Origin: a bacterium BMS3Abin06 | GTDB lineage: Bacteria; Nitrospirota; Thermodesulfovibrionia; UBA6902 | Direction of reading: 5' to 3' | Length of the DNA stretch: 64,000 nucleotides | Assembly (NCBI GenBank): GCA_002897895.1 | Contig: BDSY01000019.1 | Span: 1 to 64,000, forward strand | Program-made: the position numbers and the translations under genes | The notes under the pieces: generated by a model | The model's database searches: none | Seen by the model: the letters and a program-made list of their open reading frames with translations, nothing else | Told to the model about the DNA's origin: nothing | Shown here: in pieces, positions 21,417 to 32,195 of the stretch | How positions within the stretch are numbered: position 1 is the stretch's first letter | How the letters are laid out: each line of letters begins with the position of its first letter

Positions 21417-24092
21417 ATGACCGCATCAAGATTGAAATCCCCTTTCCCGGTTTATTTATTAATTATCGGCCTTCCGTTTCTGATCCTCTACTGGCTGGTT
21501 CCCTTTTTGGGCAGCCTCTCGATCGGGAATGATTATCAGTCATATGGGATCCAGAATCAAATGGAGCTTCTCTTCTCCATAAAAACCGGTTCGTTTCCTT
21601 TATACTCGCCGGGGTATTCATTGGGCCATTCTTCAATTGCCCTGACCTGGTCCCAGATTTTTCATCCGCTCTCATATCTTGCATCAATAATGCCGGGATA
21701 CTGGAGCGGAAAAGCACTCCACTGGAATACGTTCTGGAGGCTCTTTTCCCTGGGTCTTACACAACTTGTATTATTCATATTTCTCAGGAAAATAAATCTG
21801 AATTCCATCTTTGCCTTCCTCCTTTCCCTGATAACAGTATATAACCTCCGGATGCTGGACATGTTCAGGTATAGTGTAACCTTGGAGGCATACACGGCAT
21901 ATCTTCTCCTCTGTGCGGCGATCGGCTGGTATTGGATTTATCCCTCAAGATTAACCGGCCCCCTCGGCATCATAATCTCCACATACCTGCTTATTGTCAG
22001 CGGCCATCCCCAGATGATGTATTATGGCCTTCTCGGTTCAGGGCTGTTTTTAATTATTGCGCCGTTTTTTCTTTCGGATATGCTTCCTGATAAGCGCATT
22101 GATTTTAAAGAGGCATTAAAATTCTGGGGCAAATCCGGATTTCTTCTGACAACCGGCATATTGCTTTCCGCTGTCTACATTCTGCCGTTTTATTTTGATT
22201 TCTATGTCTCAAATGCAGGACGCGTAGGGAGTTCCTATAAATGGAGTCTGGGAGGAGACACTCAAAGTCTGTTCGGTGTATTGAGCAATTTTTTCATACC
22301 GTTCCTTTCTGATGTACACGGGGCGTTCGGCGGCTCTTCCATAATCCTTCTGGCAGCCCTCTTGCCTGTACTGCGGTGGTTCAGGGTAAGGATACCCCGT
22401 TCCGTCTGGATCATCTGGGGAATAGTATTGATTTTGTTTTTATATATGCTGGGGCAAAGAACCCCGGTACACAGATGGGCGTGGGAATATCTGCCCCTTA
22501 TGTCGGCTTTCCGGAATCCGGGGAAAATCTCCATGATTATACCAATCTTCCTGATGATGATTTTAGCCTGGATAATAAAAAAGGACAAGCCCTTATTCAG
22601 CCTGAAAAGTCTCTCCGCAAAATTGACCCCGTATTCCCTGCTTGCCCTGATCGCATTAGTATTAATCCCGTTATTCGCCCTGACATTTTATATATTCAGG
22701 CCGGCTCTCGGATATTTGCCTCCTGTGTTTATTAATAAAATTCCTTTCGGAATATTATTATTCATTTCAGGTTCCGGAGTTGTTTCACTTATCCTCCTTG
22801 TTCTCTGCGGAGCATCTCACAGGCTGTCCCGTATAGCAGGGATTTTTCTATGTCTGGCAACAGTGTTACAGATCAGCGCGCTTTTGAGGTACGGAACATT
22901 TATTGAACCGGCAAAAGAGCAGCCGACTTTTGAACAGATGCAGGCTCAAAAAAAAGAAAAGCTTGACTACCGTTATCATGACCTTCCCGGTATGCAGACC
23001 TCCGCAGTTATAACGCAGCTTGAACATTCTTTTATGGAACCGTTTCTTGGGAAAATATTTACCCGGATTATACCGGTGCAAAACCAGGATGATGCCTATA
23101 ACAGAATGGCGCGTGAGCGTTTGCCCCAACAGCTTTTTATTGAAGAATACGACCCTGAAAAGGCAAAGACTCTAACAGAAGGGGCAGGGGATATGAAGGA
23201 AGGCTCGGTGAAACTGGTTTACAGTTCATTCAACCGAATGCAGTTCAATGTTAATTCTCAGGCGCCTGCAGTCGTCGGCTTTTCCTATCCGTTCACAGGC
23301 CACTGGAGGGCATGGGTAAATGGGGAAAAAGTCCGCCGGGTCTACCGGGCTAACGGAGCTGCCCATGCAGTTGAAATCCCTGCAGGTGAGAGCCTGGTAG
23401 AATTCAGGTACTGGAGCAATGCCTTTTTCCTGGGGATGTTGATAAGCTGTGCAACACTTGCACTGATCGGGTTTTTTGCCTGTTTTCGCGGGCTGAACGG
23501 TTTACCTCGAATTACAGGGATGATTTTTGTGTTGATAATAAGTGCAGGGGTATTTATGCTCTGGTACCACAGCCTGTACACAGGGAATAATCTTGAAACA
23601 GAGTACTCCTGGACTTACTCACCTCCATTGAAAACACGCAATCTTGCCTACGGGAAAAAAACCTCCGGTTATTCTTTACCCAGCACTTCCAATTTGCAGT
23701 ACCACGGCAGCAGGGCAATAGACGGAGATACCGGGCCGGGGTCGGGTTTTACGCTTAAACCTTCTGATGAAAGAGGCCTGATAATTGATCTGAACCGGAA
23801 TGAAGAAATTAAAAGGATAGTGTTGTATGGAAAAATAAAGACCCTGCCCTTAATTACCCTGTCACAAGACGGAAAGCAATGGTATAAGATTACGCCTCTT
23901 ATCCCGGAAGGTGAGAATTACACTGATGTCCTGCGCATTGTTTCTGAAAAACCTCTGATTGCGCGGTTTGTTGAGGTAAAGGCTTCGGGCTCTGAATTGG
24001 GTATTGATGAGGTGGAGGTTTATGGTTCGGGGCATAAAAAGGAAGTCAGCAAGCTGCGGGAATATAACCCTCAGAAGCGCCTTAGTCCTTAA
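21417..24092 (+). CDS. large multi-TM membrane protein (YfhO-like) with C-terminal discoidin-like (F5/8 C) domain
   Basis: about 12 hydrophobic segments; C-terminus [34 protein letters not shown]...[18 protein letters not shown]...[22 protein letters not shown]. Confidence 0.7.
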   Translation: MTASRLKSPFPVYLLIIGLPFLILYWLVPFLGSLSIGNDYQSYGIQNQMELLFSIKTGSFPLYSPGYSLGHSSIALTWSQIFHPLSYLASIMPGYWSGKALHWNTFWRLFSLGLTQLVLFIFLRKINLNSIFAFLLSLITVYNLRMLDMFRYSVTLEAYTAYLLLCAAIGWYWIYPSRLTGPLGIIISTYLLIVSGHPQMMYYGLLGSGLFLIIAPFFLSDMLPDKRIDFKEALKFWGKSGFLLTTGILLSAVYILPFYFDFYVSNAGRVGSSYKWSLGGDTQSLFGVLSNFFIPFLSDVHGAFGGSSIILLAALLPVLRWFRVRIPRSVWIIWGIVLILFLYMLGQRTPVHRWAWEYLPLMSAFRNPGKISMIIPIFLMMILAWIIKKDKPLFSLKSLSAKLTPYSLLALIALVLIPLFALTFYIFRPALGYLPPVFINKIPFGILLFISGSGVVSLILLVLCGASHRLSRIAGIFLCLATVLQISALLRYGTFIEPAKEQPTFEQMQAQKKEKLDYRYHDLPGMQTSAVITQLEHSFMEPFLGKIFTRIIPVQNQDDAYNRMARERLPQQLFIEEYDPEKAKTLTEGAGDMKEGSVKLVYSSFNRMQFNVNSQAPAVVGFSYPFTGHWRAWVNGEKVRRVYRANGAAHAVEIPAGESLVEFRYWSNAFFLGMLISCATLALIGFFACFRGLNGLPRITGMIFVLIISAGVFMLWYHSLYTGNNLETEYSWTYSPPLKTRNLAYGKKTSGYSLPSTSNLQYHGSRAIDGDTGPGSGFTLKPSDERGLIIDLNRNEEIKRIVLYGKIKTLPLITLSQDGKQWYKITPLIPEGENYTDVLRIVSEKPLIARFVEVKASGSELGIDEVEVYGSGHKKEVSKLREYNPQKRLSP

Positions 24093-26529
24093 ACAGGTTC
24101 CCGCTCGGGTCGCTCTCGTCCACTTCTTTTTCTGCTACACGGGCTATGCTGACGACTTTGTCGTTTTTGGCAAGGTCTATAAGCCTTACTCCCTGGGTAG
24201 CACGGCCGATAATGGAAATATTCGATGCCCTCAGGCGAATTAATTTACCGCTGCTCGCAATGATTATTATCTCATCATCATCAGTAACCCGGAGTACTCC
24301 GACGACCTTTCCGTTTTTCTTCGTTACCTTTATGGTGAAAATTCCCTTTCCGCCCCTGCCCTGGATCCTGTACTCTTTTGCCCTGGTTCTCTTGCCGTAT
24401 CCCTTTTCCGTTATGGTCAGGAGCGTTGTATCCTCTTCTACAATACCGACGGAAACGACTTCGTCGTCTCCCTTGAGCCTGATACCTATGACCCCGCGGG
24501 CAACCCTTCCCACCTCTCTCACATCCTGCTCATTGAACCTGATTGAAAGGCCATTCCGTGTGCTGAGTGTAATGTCTTTTTGACCGTCAGTCAGTCTGAC
24601 ACCTATCAGCTCGTCTTCAGTATCGATCTTGATTGCATTGATTCCTGTAGACCGGGGATTGCTGTATGCTGATAATGCCGTCTTTTTGACAATGCCTTTT
24701 TTCGTAGCCATAAAGAGGGAAAGGCCTTCCTTAAACTCCTTTATCGGGAAAACGGCTGACAGCCTTTCTTTTGGGGAAATCTGCAACAGGTTAACAATAG
24801 CCCTGCCCCTCGCAGCCCTGCCCATTTCAGGTATCTGGTAGACCTTGAGCCAGTAAAGGCGTCCGAAGTTTGTAAAGAAGAGGACATAATCGTGAGTTGA
24901 TGCAGTAAAGAGGTCTTCTACAAAATCCTCCTCCCTCGTTTCCATCCCGAGCAGGCCTTTGCCGCCCCTGTGCTGGCTTCTGTAGATGTCCAGGGAATTC
25001 CTCTTAATATACCCCTGATGGGAAATGGTTACTACCATTTCTTCCTCTGTGATGAGGTCCTCGACAGTTAGCTCTAATGCTTCAGCCATTATCTCAGTGC
25101 GCCTTTTGTCAGCATACTTTTTCCTGATTTCAAGGAGCTCTTCTTTAATTATGTTGTCAACGAGCGCAGGGCTTGCCAGAATAGACTTGAGCCGCTCAAT
25201 CTCTTTAATGGTGTTTTCGTAATCTGCAACGATCTTATCCCTTTCTAATCCGGTCAGTCTCTGCAATCTCATATCGAGAATCGCTTGAGCCTGAGCCTTT
25301 GTCAGTGGAAAATTCCCCATCAATCCATTGAGGGCATCTTCCGGGGACTTGGAACTGCGGATCAATTTTATTATTTTGTCCAGATTATCGAGGGCAATTT
25401 TAAGGCCTTCAAGGATGTGGGCCTTTTCTTCCGCTTTCCTGAGTTCAAATTTCGTTTTTCTGACTGTGACATCCCGTCTGTGCTGGAGAAAAAGGGAAAG
25501 AATCCTTGTAAGGTTTAACACCTTTGGCTGGCCGTTGACGATTGCGAGCATGATAATGCCAAAGGTGGATTCCATCGCTGTATGCTTGTACAACTGGTTC
25601 AGGATTACCTGCGGGATCTCTCCGCGTTTTACCTCAAGCACTACCCTGATTCCCTCCCTGTCGGATTCATCCCTGAGATCAGACAGGCCTTCAATCTTCT
25701 TGTGGCGCACAAGTTCCGCAATCTTTTCAATGAGCCTTGCCTTGTTGACCTGGTACGGAAGTTCTGAAATTATGATGCTCTGCCCTCTTTTATTTTCCTC
25801 AAAGCCTACTTTTGCCCTCATTTTTACCTTACCTCTGCCGGTATGGTAGGCGTCAATGATTCCCTGTTTCCCGTGAATTGTGCTGCCTGTCGGGAAATCA
25901 GGCCCCTTGATCTTTTTCATCAATTCATTAATCGTAACATCCGGATTTTCTATCATCATCACAAGCCCGTCAACCACCTCTCCGAGATTGTGAGGCGGTA
26001 TATTGGTGGCCATGCCGACTGCGATTCCCGATGATCCGTTGATGAGCAGGTTAGGCACTCTTGCCGGCAGGACTACAGGCTCCTGTGTCGTTTCATCAAA
26101 GTTAGGAGAATAATCCACTGTTTCCTTATCAATATCAATAAGCATCTCCTCGGCAATCTTTGTGAGACGCGCCTCTGTGTAACGGTATGCTGCTGCAGGG
26201 TCGCCGTCTATGGAGCCGAAGTTGCCCTGGCCGTCAACAAGCACATAACGCATGTTAAAATCCTGCGCCAGTCTTACGAGGGCGTCATATACTGCAGAGT
26301 CGCCGTGGGGATGATATTTTTTCAGCACTTCCCCTACAACACCCGCACATTTGGAATACTTTTTCCCGGGCGTCAGTCCTTCCCTGAGCATTGCATAGAG
26401 TATACGGCGCTGAACAGGTTTGAGCCCGTCTTTCACATCCGGCAGCGCCCTCCCGACAATTACGCTCATAGCATAATCGAGATAGGAAGTTTTCATCTCT
26501 TCTTCAATATTTAAAGTAAGTCTCGCCAT
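24082..26529 (-). CDS. gyrA: DNA gyrase subunit A
   Basis: [33 protein letters not shown]-terminal GxxGKG beta-pinwheel repeats. Confidence 0.97.
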   Translation of the reverse strand: MARLTLNIEEEMKTSYLDYAMSVIVGRALPDVKDGLKPVQRRILYAMLREGLTPGKKYSKCAGVVGEVLKKYHPHGDSAVYDALVRLAQDFNMRYVLVDGQGNFGSIDGDPAAAYRYTEARLTKIAEEMLIDIDKETVDYSPNFDETTQEPVVLPARVPNLLINGSSGIAVGMATNIPPHNLGEVVDGLVMMIENPDVTINELMKKIKGPDFPTGSTIHGKQGIIDAYHTGRGKVKMRAKVGFEENKRGQSIIISELPYQVNKARLIEKIAELVRHKKIEGLSDLRDESDREGIRVVLEVKRGEIPQVILNQLYKHTAMESTFGIIMLAIVNGQPKVLNLTRILSLFLQHRRDVTVRKTKFELRKAEEKAHILEGLKIALDNLDKIIKLIRSSKSPEDALNGLMGNFPLTKAQAQAILDMRLQRLTGLERDKIVADYENTIKEIERLKSILASPALVDNIIKEELLEIRKKYADKRRTEIMAEALELTVEDLITEEEMVVTISHQGYIKRNSLDIYRSQHRGGKGLLGMETREEDFVEDLFTASTHDYVLFFTNFGRLYWLKVYQIPEMGRAARGRAIVNLLQISPKERLSAVFPIKEFKEGLSLFMATKKGIVKKTALSAYSNPRSTGINAIKIDTEDELIGVRLTDGQKDITLSTRNGLSIRFNEQDVREVGRVARGVIGIRLKGDDEVVSVGIVEEDTTLLTITEKGYGKRTRAKEYRIQGRGGKGIFTIKVTKKNGKVVGVLRVTDDDEIIIIASSGKLIRLRASNISIIGRATQGVRLIDLAKNDKVVSIARVAEKEVDESDPSGNLFKD

Positions 26530-26710
26530 TTATTCTCCTTGATATTGCCCGGCAGTGAAACATAAAAGAGTTTCACAGACATTTTTTGTTATAAAAAATC
26601 TTAATATTATACATACTGTTGACATGGAAAATAAAGCGGGCATCATCCCCGCCGGTGCCCCTTGATTTGCAAAGAGCCGCTAAGTTATGCTGAGACAGTT
26701 CGTATCAATT

Positions 26711-26860
26711 ATGGAAAATAATATTAAAATTTGCGATGTTTGTGAAAGACCTGCTGATAAATGTATCTGCTGCGCTGAATGCGGCCATATCTGCAGTCTT
26801 GACTATGGAGAACTTTACTGCCCTGTCTGTTTCCCTGAAAAGCAATCAGATGATAAATAA
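26711..26860 (+). CDS. small cysteine-rich putative Zn-binding protein (49 aa), not in supplied ORF track
   Basis: MENNIKICDVCERPADKCICCAECGHICSLDYGELYCPVCFPEKQSDDK*; 9 Cys; stop overlaps tadA start. Confidence 0.65.
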   Translation: MENNIKICDVCERPADKCICCAECGHICSLDYGELYCPVCFPEKQSDDK

Positions 26861-27311
26861 TGAATATTTCATGCGTCTTGCCCTTAATGAGGCAGAGACG
26901 GCATTTGCAGAAGGAGAAGTCCCTGTCGGGGCAGTTCTTGTAACAGAAAACAGGGTTATAGTCTCGGCTCATAATAAAAAAGAAGCATCAGCAGACCCAA
27001 CCGCACATGCAGAACTGACCGTTATCAGAGAAGGAGCAATAAAGACAGGCAATTGGCGTTTAACCGACGCAACTCTTTATGTAACCAAAGAACCATGCGT
27101 CATGTGCGCAGGGGCAATGGTTAATGCAAGGCTTGGAAAACTGGTTTACGGGTGCAGGGATGAAAAATATGGAGCTGTAACAAGCCGGTATCAAATAGTT
27201 TATGATCCTTTGCTCAACCACCGGGTCAGGGTGGCATCCGGGGTACTGGAAAATGAATGTGCAGGTATTTTAAAGAGATTTTTTGTAAAATTAAGAGACG
27301 GTTCTGATTAA
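26850..27311 (+). CDS. tadA: tRNA adenosine(34) deaminase; start trimmed from ORF 26736
   Basis: PTAHAELTVIREGA and EPCVMCAGAMVNARLGKLVYG zinc motifs. Confidence 0.95.
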   Translation: MINNEYFMRLALNEAETAFAEGEVPVGAVLVTENRVIVSAHNKKEASADPTAHAELTVIREGAIKTGNWRLTDATLYVTKEPCVMCAGAMVNARLGKLVYGCRDEKYGAVTSRYQIVYDPLLNHRVRVASGVLENECAGILKRFFVKLRDGSD

Positions 27312-27322
27312 AAAATACATCT

Positions 27323-27413
27323 GGAGGAGTGGCCGAGCGGTTTAAGGCGGCGGTCTCGAAAACCGTTTCCCGGTTTCGCCGGGACGCAGGTTCGAATCCT
27401 GCCTCCTCCGCCA
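27323..27413 (+). tRNA. tRNA-Ser(CGA)
   Basis: GGAGGAG/CTCCTCC acceptor, long variable arm, loop CTCGAAA, GGTTCGAATCC T-arm, encoded CCA. Confidence 0.95.
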
Positions 27414-27526
27414 CTGAACCACACGGGGTTCAGCGGTATGTAATCAGGTCAAAAGTTGATATTTAATGAAAAATGAAGCCTTGAGAGCAGATTTGAAATA
27501 TTAATTTTTTGTAAATATCTCTCACT

Positions 27527-30526
27527 TCACTTAGTCCCCTCAGCCCTGATCTGCTCATAAACCTGCTTCGTAAGATGCTTCCCGACTATATTCTGAAAAT
27601 CTTTTTCATTCATGAATTTTGCAGTGATCTCTTCGTTCTGGTCCATGCGGTCAATAAATAATCCTTCAAGTGCCTTCAAGAACACGTAGCCGAAGTTTTC
27701 AAGGGTGTTTGCCTTTGCCGCCTGCTTTAATGCTGGATTGGCTACAGCATCCTCTTTTATCGAATCAAAAAATAACTGGTCTGCTGGTTTGAACTCTGTT
27801 CCGAACCGGTCATTGATAATGTCAATAAGTTGCGACAGTTCAATCTTTTCTCCGTGCTTAATGCCGGTTCCTGCTTCTACCGGCCCGGAAACCTCTCCTC
27901 CTTCACCCGGTGTATACACAATCGAACCCTCACTGACCTTCTGGATTCTGTAATATTTCAGCTCCACTTCATCGGCAAAATTATACACAGGCCCAGGGGT
28001 CCGCTTTGGAAGCTTTGTTAGTAAAAATCTTATGTAGGAGTACAGCTTCTCAAGGTCTGAATCCTGAAAGGGAATAATCTGTGAAAGAAAAGAATAGAGA
28101 CTTCTATAAGCAGCAAGAACCTTGCGAAACTCCTCCTGCTTTTCCTCATCAAGCTGTCTGAACCGGTTTACTGCCGGATCAATGCACGCATTCATCTTTG
28201 CGTGATCCGACGGTGTCTGCGCCCTGGCAGGTTTGTAAAAAACCCTGCTGAATTCCTCCACTTCTGTTTTGTAATAGACCTGATATCCGTCGAGACGCGC
28301 CTGCAGTTCATACAGGTGTCCGGCTTCCGCCCGCTCACCGACAGATGTTGTTTCATAATAGGGCTTGAAAGATTCATGGATTTCCTGTTGTTCATTAACG
28401 AAGTCCAGAACAAAGGTGTCTTCCTTGCCCGCATGTATCCGGTTTAAACGTGAAAGGGTCTGGACTGCCTGGATTCCGGACAGGCGCTTATCAACATACA
28501 TGGTATGAAGCAGCGGCTGGTCGAATCCGGTCTGGTACTTTTCGGCAACAAGCAGTATTTGATATTTGTCGGATGCAAATTTTTCAGGAAGTTCTTTTTC
28601 CTTTATGCCCTGGTTCATGCCGGTTTCAGTGTATTCCGGATCAGGGACATCGGGATCAATCACTGTTCCTGAAAAGGCAACCAGCGTCTTTATGTCACTG
28701 TATCCCTTCTCTCCAATGTATTTGTCAAAGGCCTGCTTATACCGGACAGCATGCAGCCTTGAGGATGTGACAACCAGGGCCTTCGCCCTTCCGCCGATCT
28801 TGTGTCTCGTGTGCTTCCTGAAGTGCTCAATCATTACTTCTGTTTTCTGTGAAATATTGTAGGGATGGAAGCTTAAAAATCTCGCAAGAGCTTTTGCAGC
28901 CTTTTTTTTGTCCACTTCCGGATCATCTTCTATGGATTTAATGATCCTGAAATAGGTCTTGTACGTTGTATAGTATTTGAGCACGTCATGGATGAACTTC
29001 TCCTCAATTGCCTGCCTCATGCTGTATAGATGGAATGGCCCCGGCTTTCCATCAGTTCCAGGATAACCGAATACCTCAAGGGTTTTATATTTCGGGGTTG
29101 CGGTAAATGCAAAGAAGCTGATGTTGGGCTGCCTGCCGCGCTTTGCCATGGTCTGGAGGATTTCTTCCTGATAGTCCGGTAATCCTTCTTCCTCAGCTTT
29201 TGCCTTAGCCTCCTCTTTTATTGCAGCCCCTGCAAGAACTCCCTTGAGTTCCGTAGCGCTCTCACCACCCTGTGAGCTATGGGCTTCATCGATGATTACA
29301 GCGTATTTTCTCGCAGGAAGTTCCCCTATCTTTTCGGTGACATAGGGGAATTTCTGCAAGGTAGTGATGACGATTGGGACACTTGTTGCAAGAGCCTGTG
29401 CAAGCTGGGTGGAGTCAATATCTATTTTCTGTACAACACCCTGTTTGTGCTCGAATTGATAAATTGTATTCTGTAATTGCTGGTCAAGAACGATCCTGTC
29501 GGTTATGACAATAATAGAGTCAAAGACCTTTTCGTCCTTATCGTTATAAAGGGTCGCCAGCCGGTGAGCAAGCCAGGCAATGGAGTTGCTCTTGCCGCTT
29601 CCTGCCGAGTGCTGGACAAGATAATTATGGCCGACACCCTTTTGACGGGCATCATCCACAATCTTTCTCACTGCATCAAGCTGGTGATAGCGGGGGAAGA
29701 TCATGGTCTCTTTTTTAATCCTCTTCCCGTCTATTTTCTTCTCTTTAATCTCAAGGTGAATAAATCGAGCAAGAATATCAAGAAAGCTGTCCCGCTGCCA
29801 GATGTATTCCCATAGGTAATACGTTTTGTATCCACCCGGATTTTCCGGATTTCCGGCGCCGAGGTTATTGCCAAGGTTAAACGGCAGGAAGTGCGTGGAT
29901 TTGCCTGCAAGTTTTGTCGTCATATATACTTCATCAGGATCAACAGCAAAGTGAACGAGCGTCCTTTTCCTGAACTGAAAGATCAGGTCTTTCGGGTCAC
30001 GGTCATGCCGGTACTGGTAAATGGCATTTTTCCAGGTCTGCCCGGTCATTGGGTTTTTGAGTTCAGCCGTTGCAACCGGGATGCCATTGAGACTCAGAAC
30101 AACATCAAGAGTGTTATTGTGTTTGTCGCTGTATTTGAGCTGCCGTGTCATAGTTAGGCGGTTTGCTTCGTATAATTTTTGAATGTCAGGATTGAGGCCG
30201 CTTGCCGGTGCAAAATAGGCAACCCTGAACTCTTTTCCAAAACACTTAAACCCATGCCGGAGGACTTTCAGGCATCCTTCATGCTCAGAATTAAGAGCCC
30301 TGCAAAGGTCGTCCAGAAGTGTGTCTTCGGCTTTGTCTTTCTGCAGGTTTTCCAGATACTCCCACTCTTTGGGCTGAGTCTCCTTGATGAAGTCAATAAG
30401 GATGGCTGGGTTAAGCGCGCGTGACGCATCATAAGTGCCGGGATTACCTTTGACGTATCCGCCCATTGTGAGGAGATTATCTTCTATGGCGGATTCAAAT
30501 GTCCCCTCTGTATGTATTCCGGGCAT
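27527..30526 (-). CDS. hsdR: type I restriction endonuclease subunit R
   Basis: NYLVQHSAGSGKSNSIAWLAHRL, VIIDEAHSSQGGESA, FFAFTATPK, QTGFDQPLLHTMYVDKRLSG. Confidence 0.96.
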   Translation of the reverse strand: MPGIHTEGTFESAIEDNLLTMGGYVKGNPGTYDASRALNPAILIDFIKETQPKEWEYLENLQKDKAEDTLLDDLCRALNSEHEGCLKVLRHGFKCFGKEFRVAYFAPASGLNPDIQKLYEANRLTMTRQLKYSDKHNNTLDVVLSLNGIPVATAELKNPMTGQTWKNAIYQYRHDRDPKDLIFQFRKRTLVHFAVDPDEVYMTTKLAGKSTHFLPFNLGNNLGAGNPENPGGYKTYYLWEYIWQRDSFLDILARFIHLEIKEKKIDGKRIKKETMIFPRYHQLDAVRKIVDDARQKGVGHNYLVQHSAGSGKSNSIAWLAHRLATLYNDKDEKVFDSIIVITDRIVLDQQLQNTIYQFEHKQGVVQKIDIDSTQLAQALATSVPIVITTLQKFPYVTEKIGELPARKYAVIIDEAHSSQGGESATELKGVLAGAAIKEEAKAKAEEEGLPDYQEEILQTMAKRGRQPNISFFAFTATPKYKTLEVFGYPGTDGKPGPFHLYSMRQAIEEKFIHDVLKYYTTYKTYFRIIKSIEDDPEVDKKKAAKALARFLSFHPYNISQKTEVMIEHFRKHTRHKIGGRAKALVVTSSRLHAVRYKQAFDKYIGEKGYSDIKTLVAFSGTVIDPDVPDPEYTETGMNQGIKEKELPEKFASDKYQILLVAEKYQTGFDQPLLHTMYVDKRLSGIQAVQTLSRLNRIHAGKEDTFVLDFVNEQQEIHESFKPYYETTSVGERAEAGHLYELQARLDGYQVYYKTEVEEFSRVFYKPARAQTPSDHAKMNACIDPAVNRFRQLDEEKQEEFRKVLAAYRSLYSFLSQIIPFQDSDLEKLYSYIRFLLTKLPKRTPGPVYNFADEVELKYYRIQKVSEGSIVYTPGEGGEVSGPVEAGTGIKHGEKIELSQLIDIINDRFGTEFKPADQLFFDSIKEDAVANPALKQAAKANTLENFGYVFLKALEGLFIDRMDQNEEITAKFMNEKDFQNIVGKHLTKQVYEQIRAEGTK

Positions 30527-31050
30527 TAGCTTGGTCTTCTCCAGTCATAGCTAACATTCAGCTCAGTGAGCACTAAGAAAATATCCTTATAGATTATGTT
30601 GAAATGCGAGCAAACATCTGGTAAAAGAATGCGATTCCTGGCCTGAGGACGCGGCTGCTCATTCGTTACGACAGTGCCGTTATGAGCCATCGCATATGCA
30701 ACAAGCCAGCCGTCTGCTTCAGTCGCGAATTTTGCCTTTGCATGATCATAATATTGCTGGTTGCGTTGTACCCACAGCATGACTTCTGTATAGGCGCTCA
30801 TAACGCCCTCGTCATCCGTGTCAATGAAAAATTCGGGCGGCAGTTTATTCTTTACCCATTGGACAAGGTCTTCGGTTTTGCGTCCGGCAAGCAGCTCGCC
30901 TTTAACCTTGTCAATACTGAAAATGTTTCCCTCACCATTATGGTAAATCAGACTGTCCCAGAAACCAGGGCAAATTGCGAATGCGTAGTAGCTGTTTTTC
31001 GCTGCTATAAATACGTCCGAGTCCAATAGGTAGGAGGTTTTTGGGCTCAT
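30526..31050 (-). CDS. DUF4411 family PIN-like putative toxin
   Basis: YLLDSDVFIAAKNSYYAFAICPGFWD..., KGELL, ADGWLVAYAMAHNGTVVTNE. Confidence 0.88.
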   Translation of the reverse strand: MSPKTSYLLDSDVFIAAKNSYYAFAICPGFWDSLIYHNGEGNIFSIDKVKGELLAGRKTEDLVQWVKNKLPPEFFIDTDDEGVMSAYTEVMLWVQRNQQYYDHAKAKFATEADGWLVAYAMAHNGTVVTNEQPRPQARNRILLPDVCSHFNIIYKDIFLVLTELNVSYDWRRPS

Positions 31051-32195
31051 GGAAGATCGACCCCCAGGCGATGCGCATATTCCTGGAAAGTCCCCCCATG
31101 TAGCCCGGTCAGATCATAAGCTTCCCTGAAACTCAGGCGTCCGCCCTTTGCGGCACGTATAACGTGCGTGGCAAACATTTCGCACACTCGTGTATTCTGG
31201 TTGTTGTAGAAATCGCCCTTACCCCCGGCAGGACGTTGCCTGTGTTCTTTTGCAATGTATTCCTTGTAGAATTCAAAAAAAGTATCCCGCTCCACAAGGC
31301 GGAGATCCATCGCACGACGACCTGCAACAATGGGGCTGACTTTAAACCTTCGGGCAGCTTTTTCGAAGCGAGTTTCTTCGTGCCTGACATCAGGCCAGTA
31401 TGCTTTCAGTTCCCGTGCCGGGACAAGGAATTCCGCTGCCGCCTGGTCACACCACGATTCGATGTTCTCCGATGGCTGAGACATCAATCCGGCATCCGTC
31501 AAGGCGCTTTTTCCAAGCCAGATATGCGCCAGTTCGTGTACCAGAGTGAACATCTGTGCAGACTTTGCATCAGCTCCATTGATGAAAATAAGGGGAGCAT
31601 ACTCATCACTGAGCGCAAAACCTCGAAACTCCTCAACGTTCAGTTTCCGATGCGTATTGTTTCCAACAATGCCATTGATGACCGCCATAATGCTTAAATG
31701 TTCAAAAGCACGGCGCAGCTCGCCGACTGCCTCCTGCCATGTGCGGACGGTCGAGGCCCAGCCATCGTCCAGGCCGGCCATGCGTCGCATTTCGCGTCCG
31801 ACGTCTTCCGGATCGTCCTTCAGGCGAGCGCTTCCCACAAAGTCCAGCGGCTCCGCCTCGCAGTCGATCAGCTCCTCGCGAAGCCAAGCCTGGCGCCTCT
31901 GCATCGCATAGATCGTATCCAGCAGATCGGGACTCGGGGTTCTGAATTTCCGGGTGCGAATAGTTCGAAGGTCCGGGATCGGAAGCTGCTCCTCAGGCGG
32001 TTCGGGCAGAAACAGATAGCCCACGGGTACCCGCACAGCCTTGGCGAACGCTTCAAGCTGCTTAAATGTGGGACTGACCTCACCTTGCTCCCATTGACCA
32101 ATTTTAGAAAACTTCTTATGCAGGTCATCGGCGCTCAGGCCAGCCCGATCCATTGCCCAACGGAACATATCCGGTTTGACGCTCACCCTCATCAT
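31047..32195 (-). CDS. XRE HTH + ImmA/IrrE metallopeptidase, putative antitoxin partner of DUF4411
   Basis: N-terminal HTH; LVHELAHIWLG (HExxH) and QAAAEFLVPARE. Confidence 0.93.
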   Translation of the reverse strand: MMRVSVKPDMFRWAMDRAGLSADDLHKKFSKIGQWEQGEVSPTFKQLEAFAKAVRVPVGYLFLPEPPEEQLPIPDLRTIRTRKFRTPSPDLLDTIYAMQRRQAWLREELIDCEAEPLDFVGSARLKDDPEDVGREMRRMAGLDDGWASTVRTWQEAVGELRRAFEHLSIMAVINGIVGNNTHRKLNVEEFRGFALSDEYAPLIFINGADAKSAQMFTLVHELAHIWLGKSALTDAGLMSQPSENIESWCDQAAAEFLVPARELKAYWPDVRHEETRFEKAARRFKVSPIVAGRRAMDLRLVERDTFFEFYKEYIAKEHRQRPAGGKGDFYNNQNTRVCEMFATHVIRAAKGGRLSFREAYDLTGLHGGTFQEYAHRLGVDLP

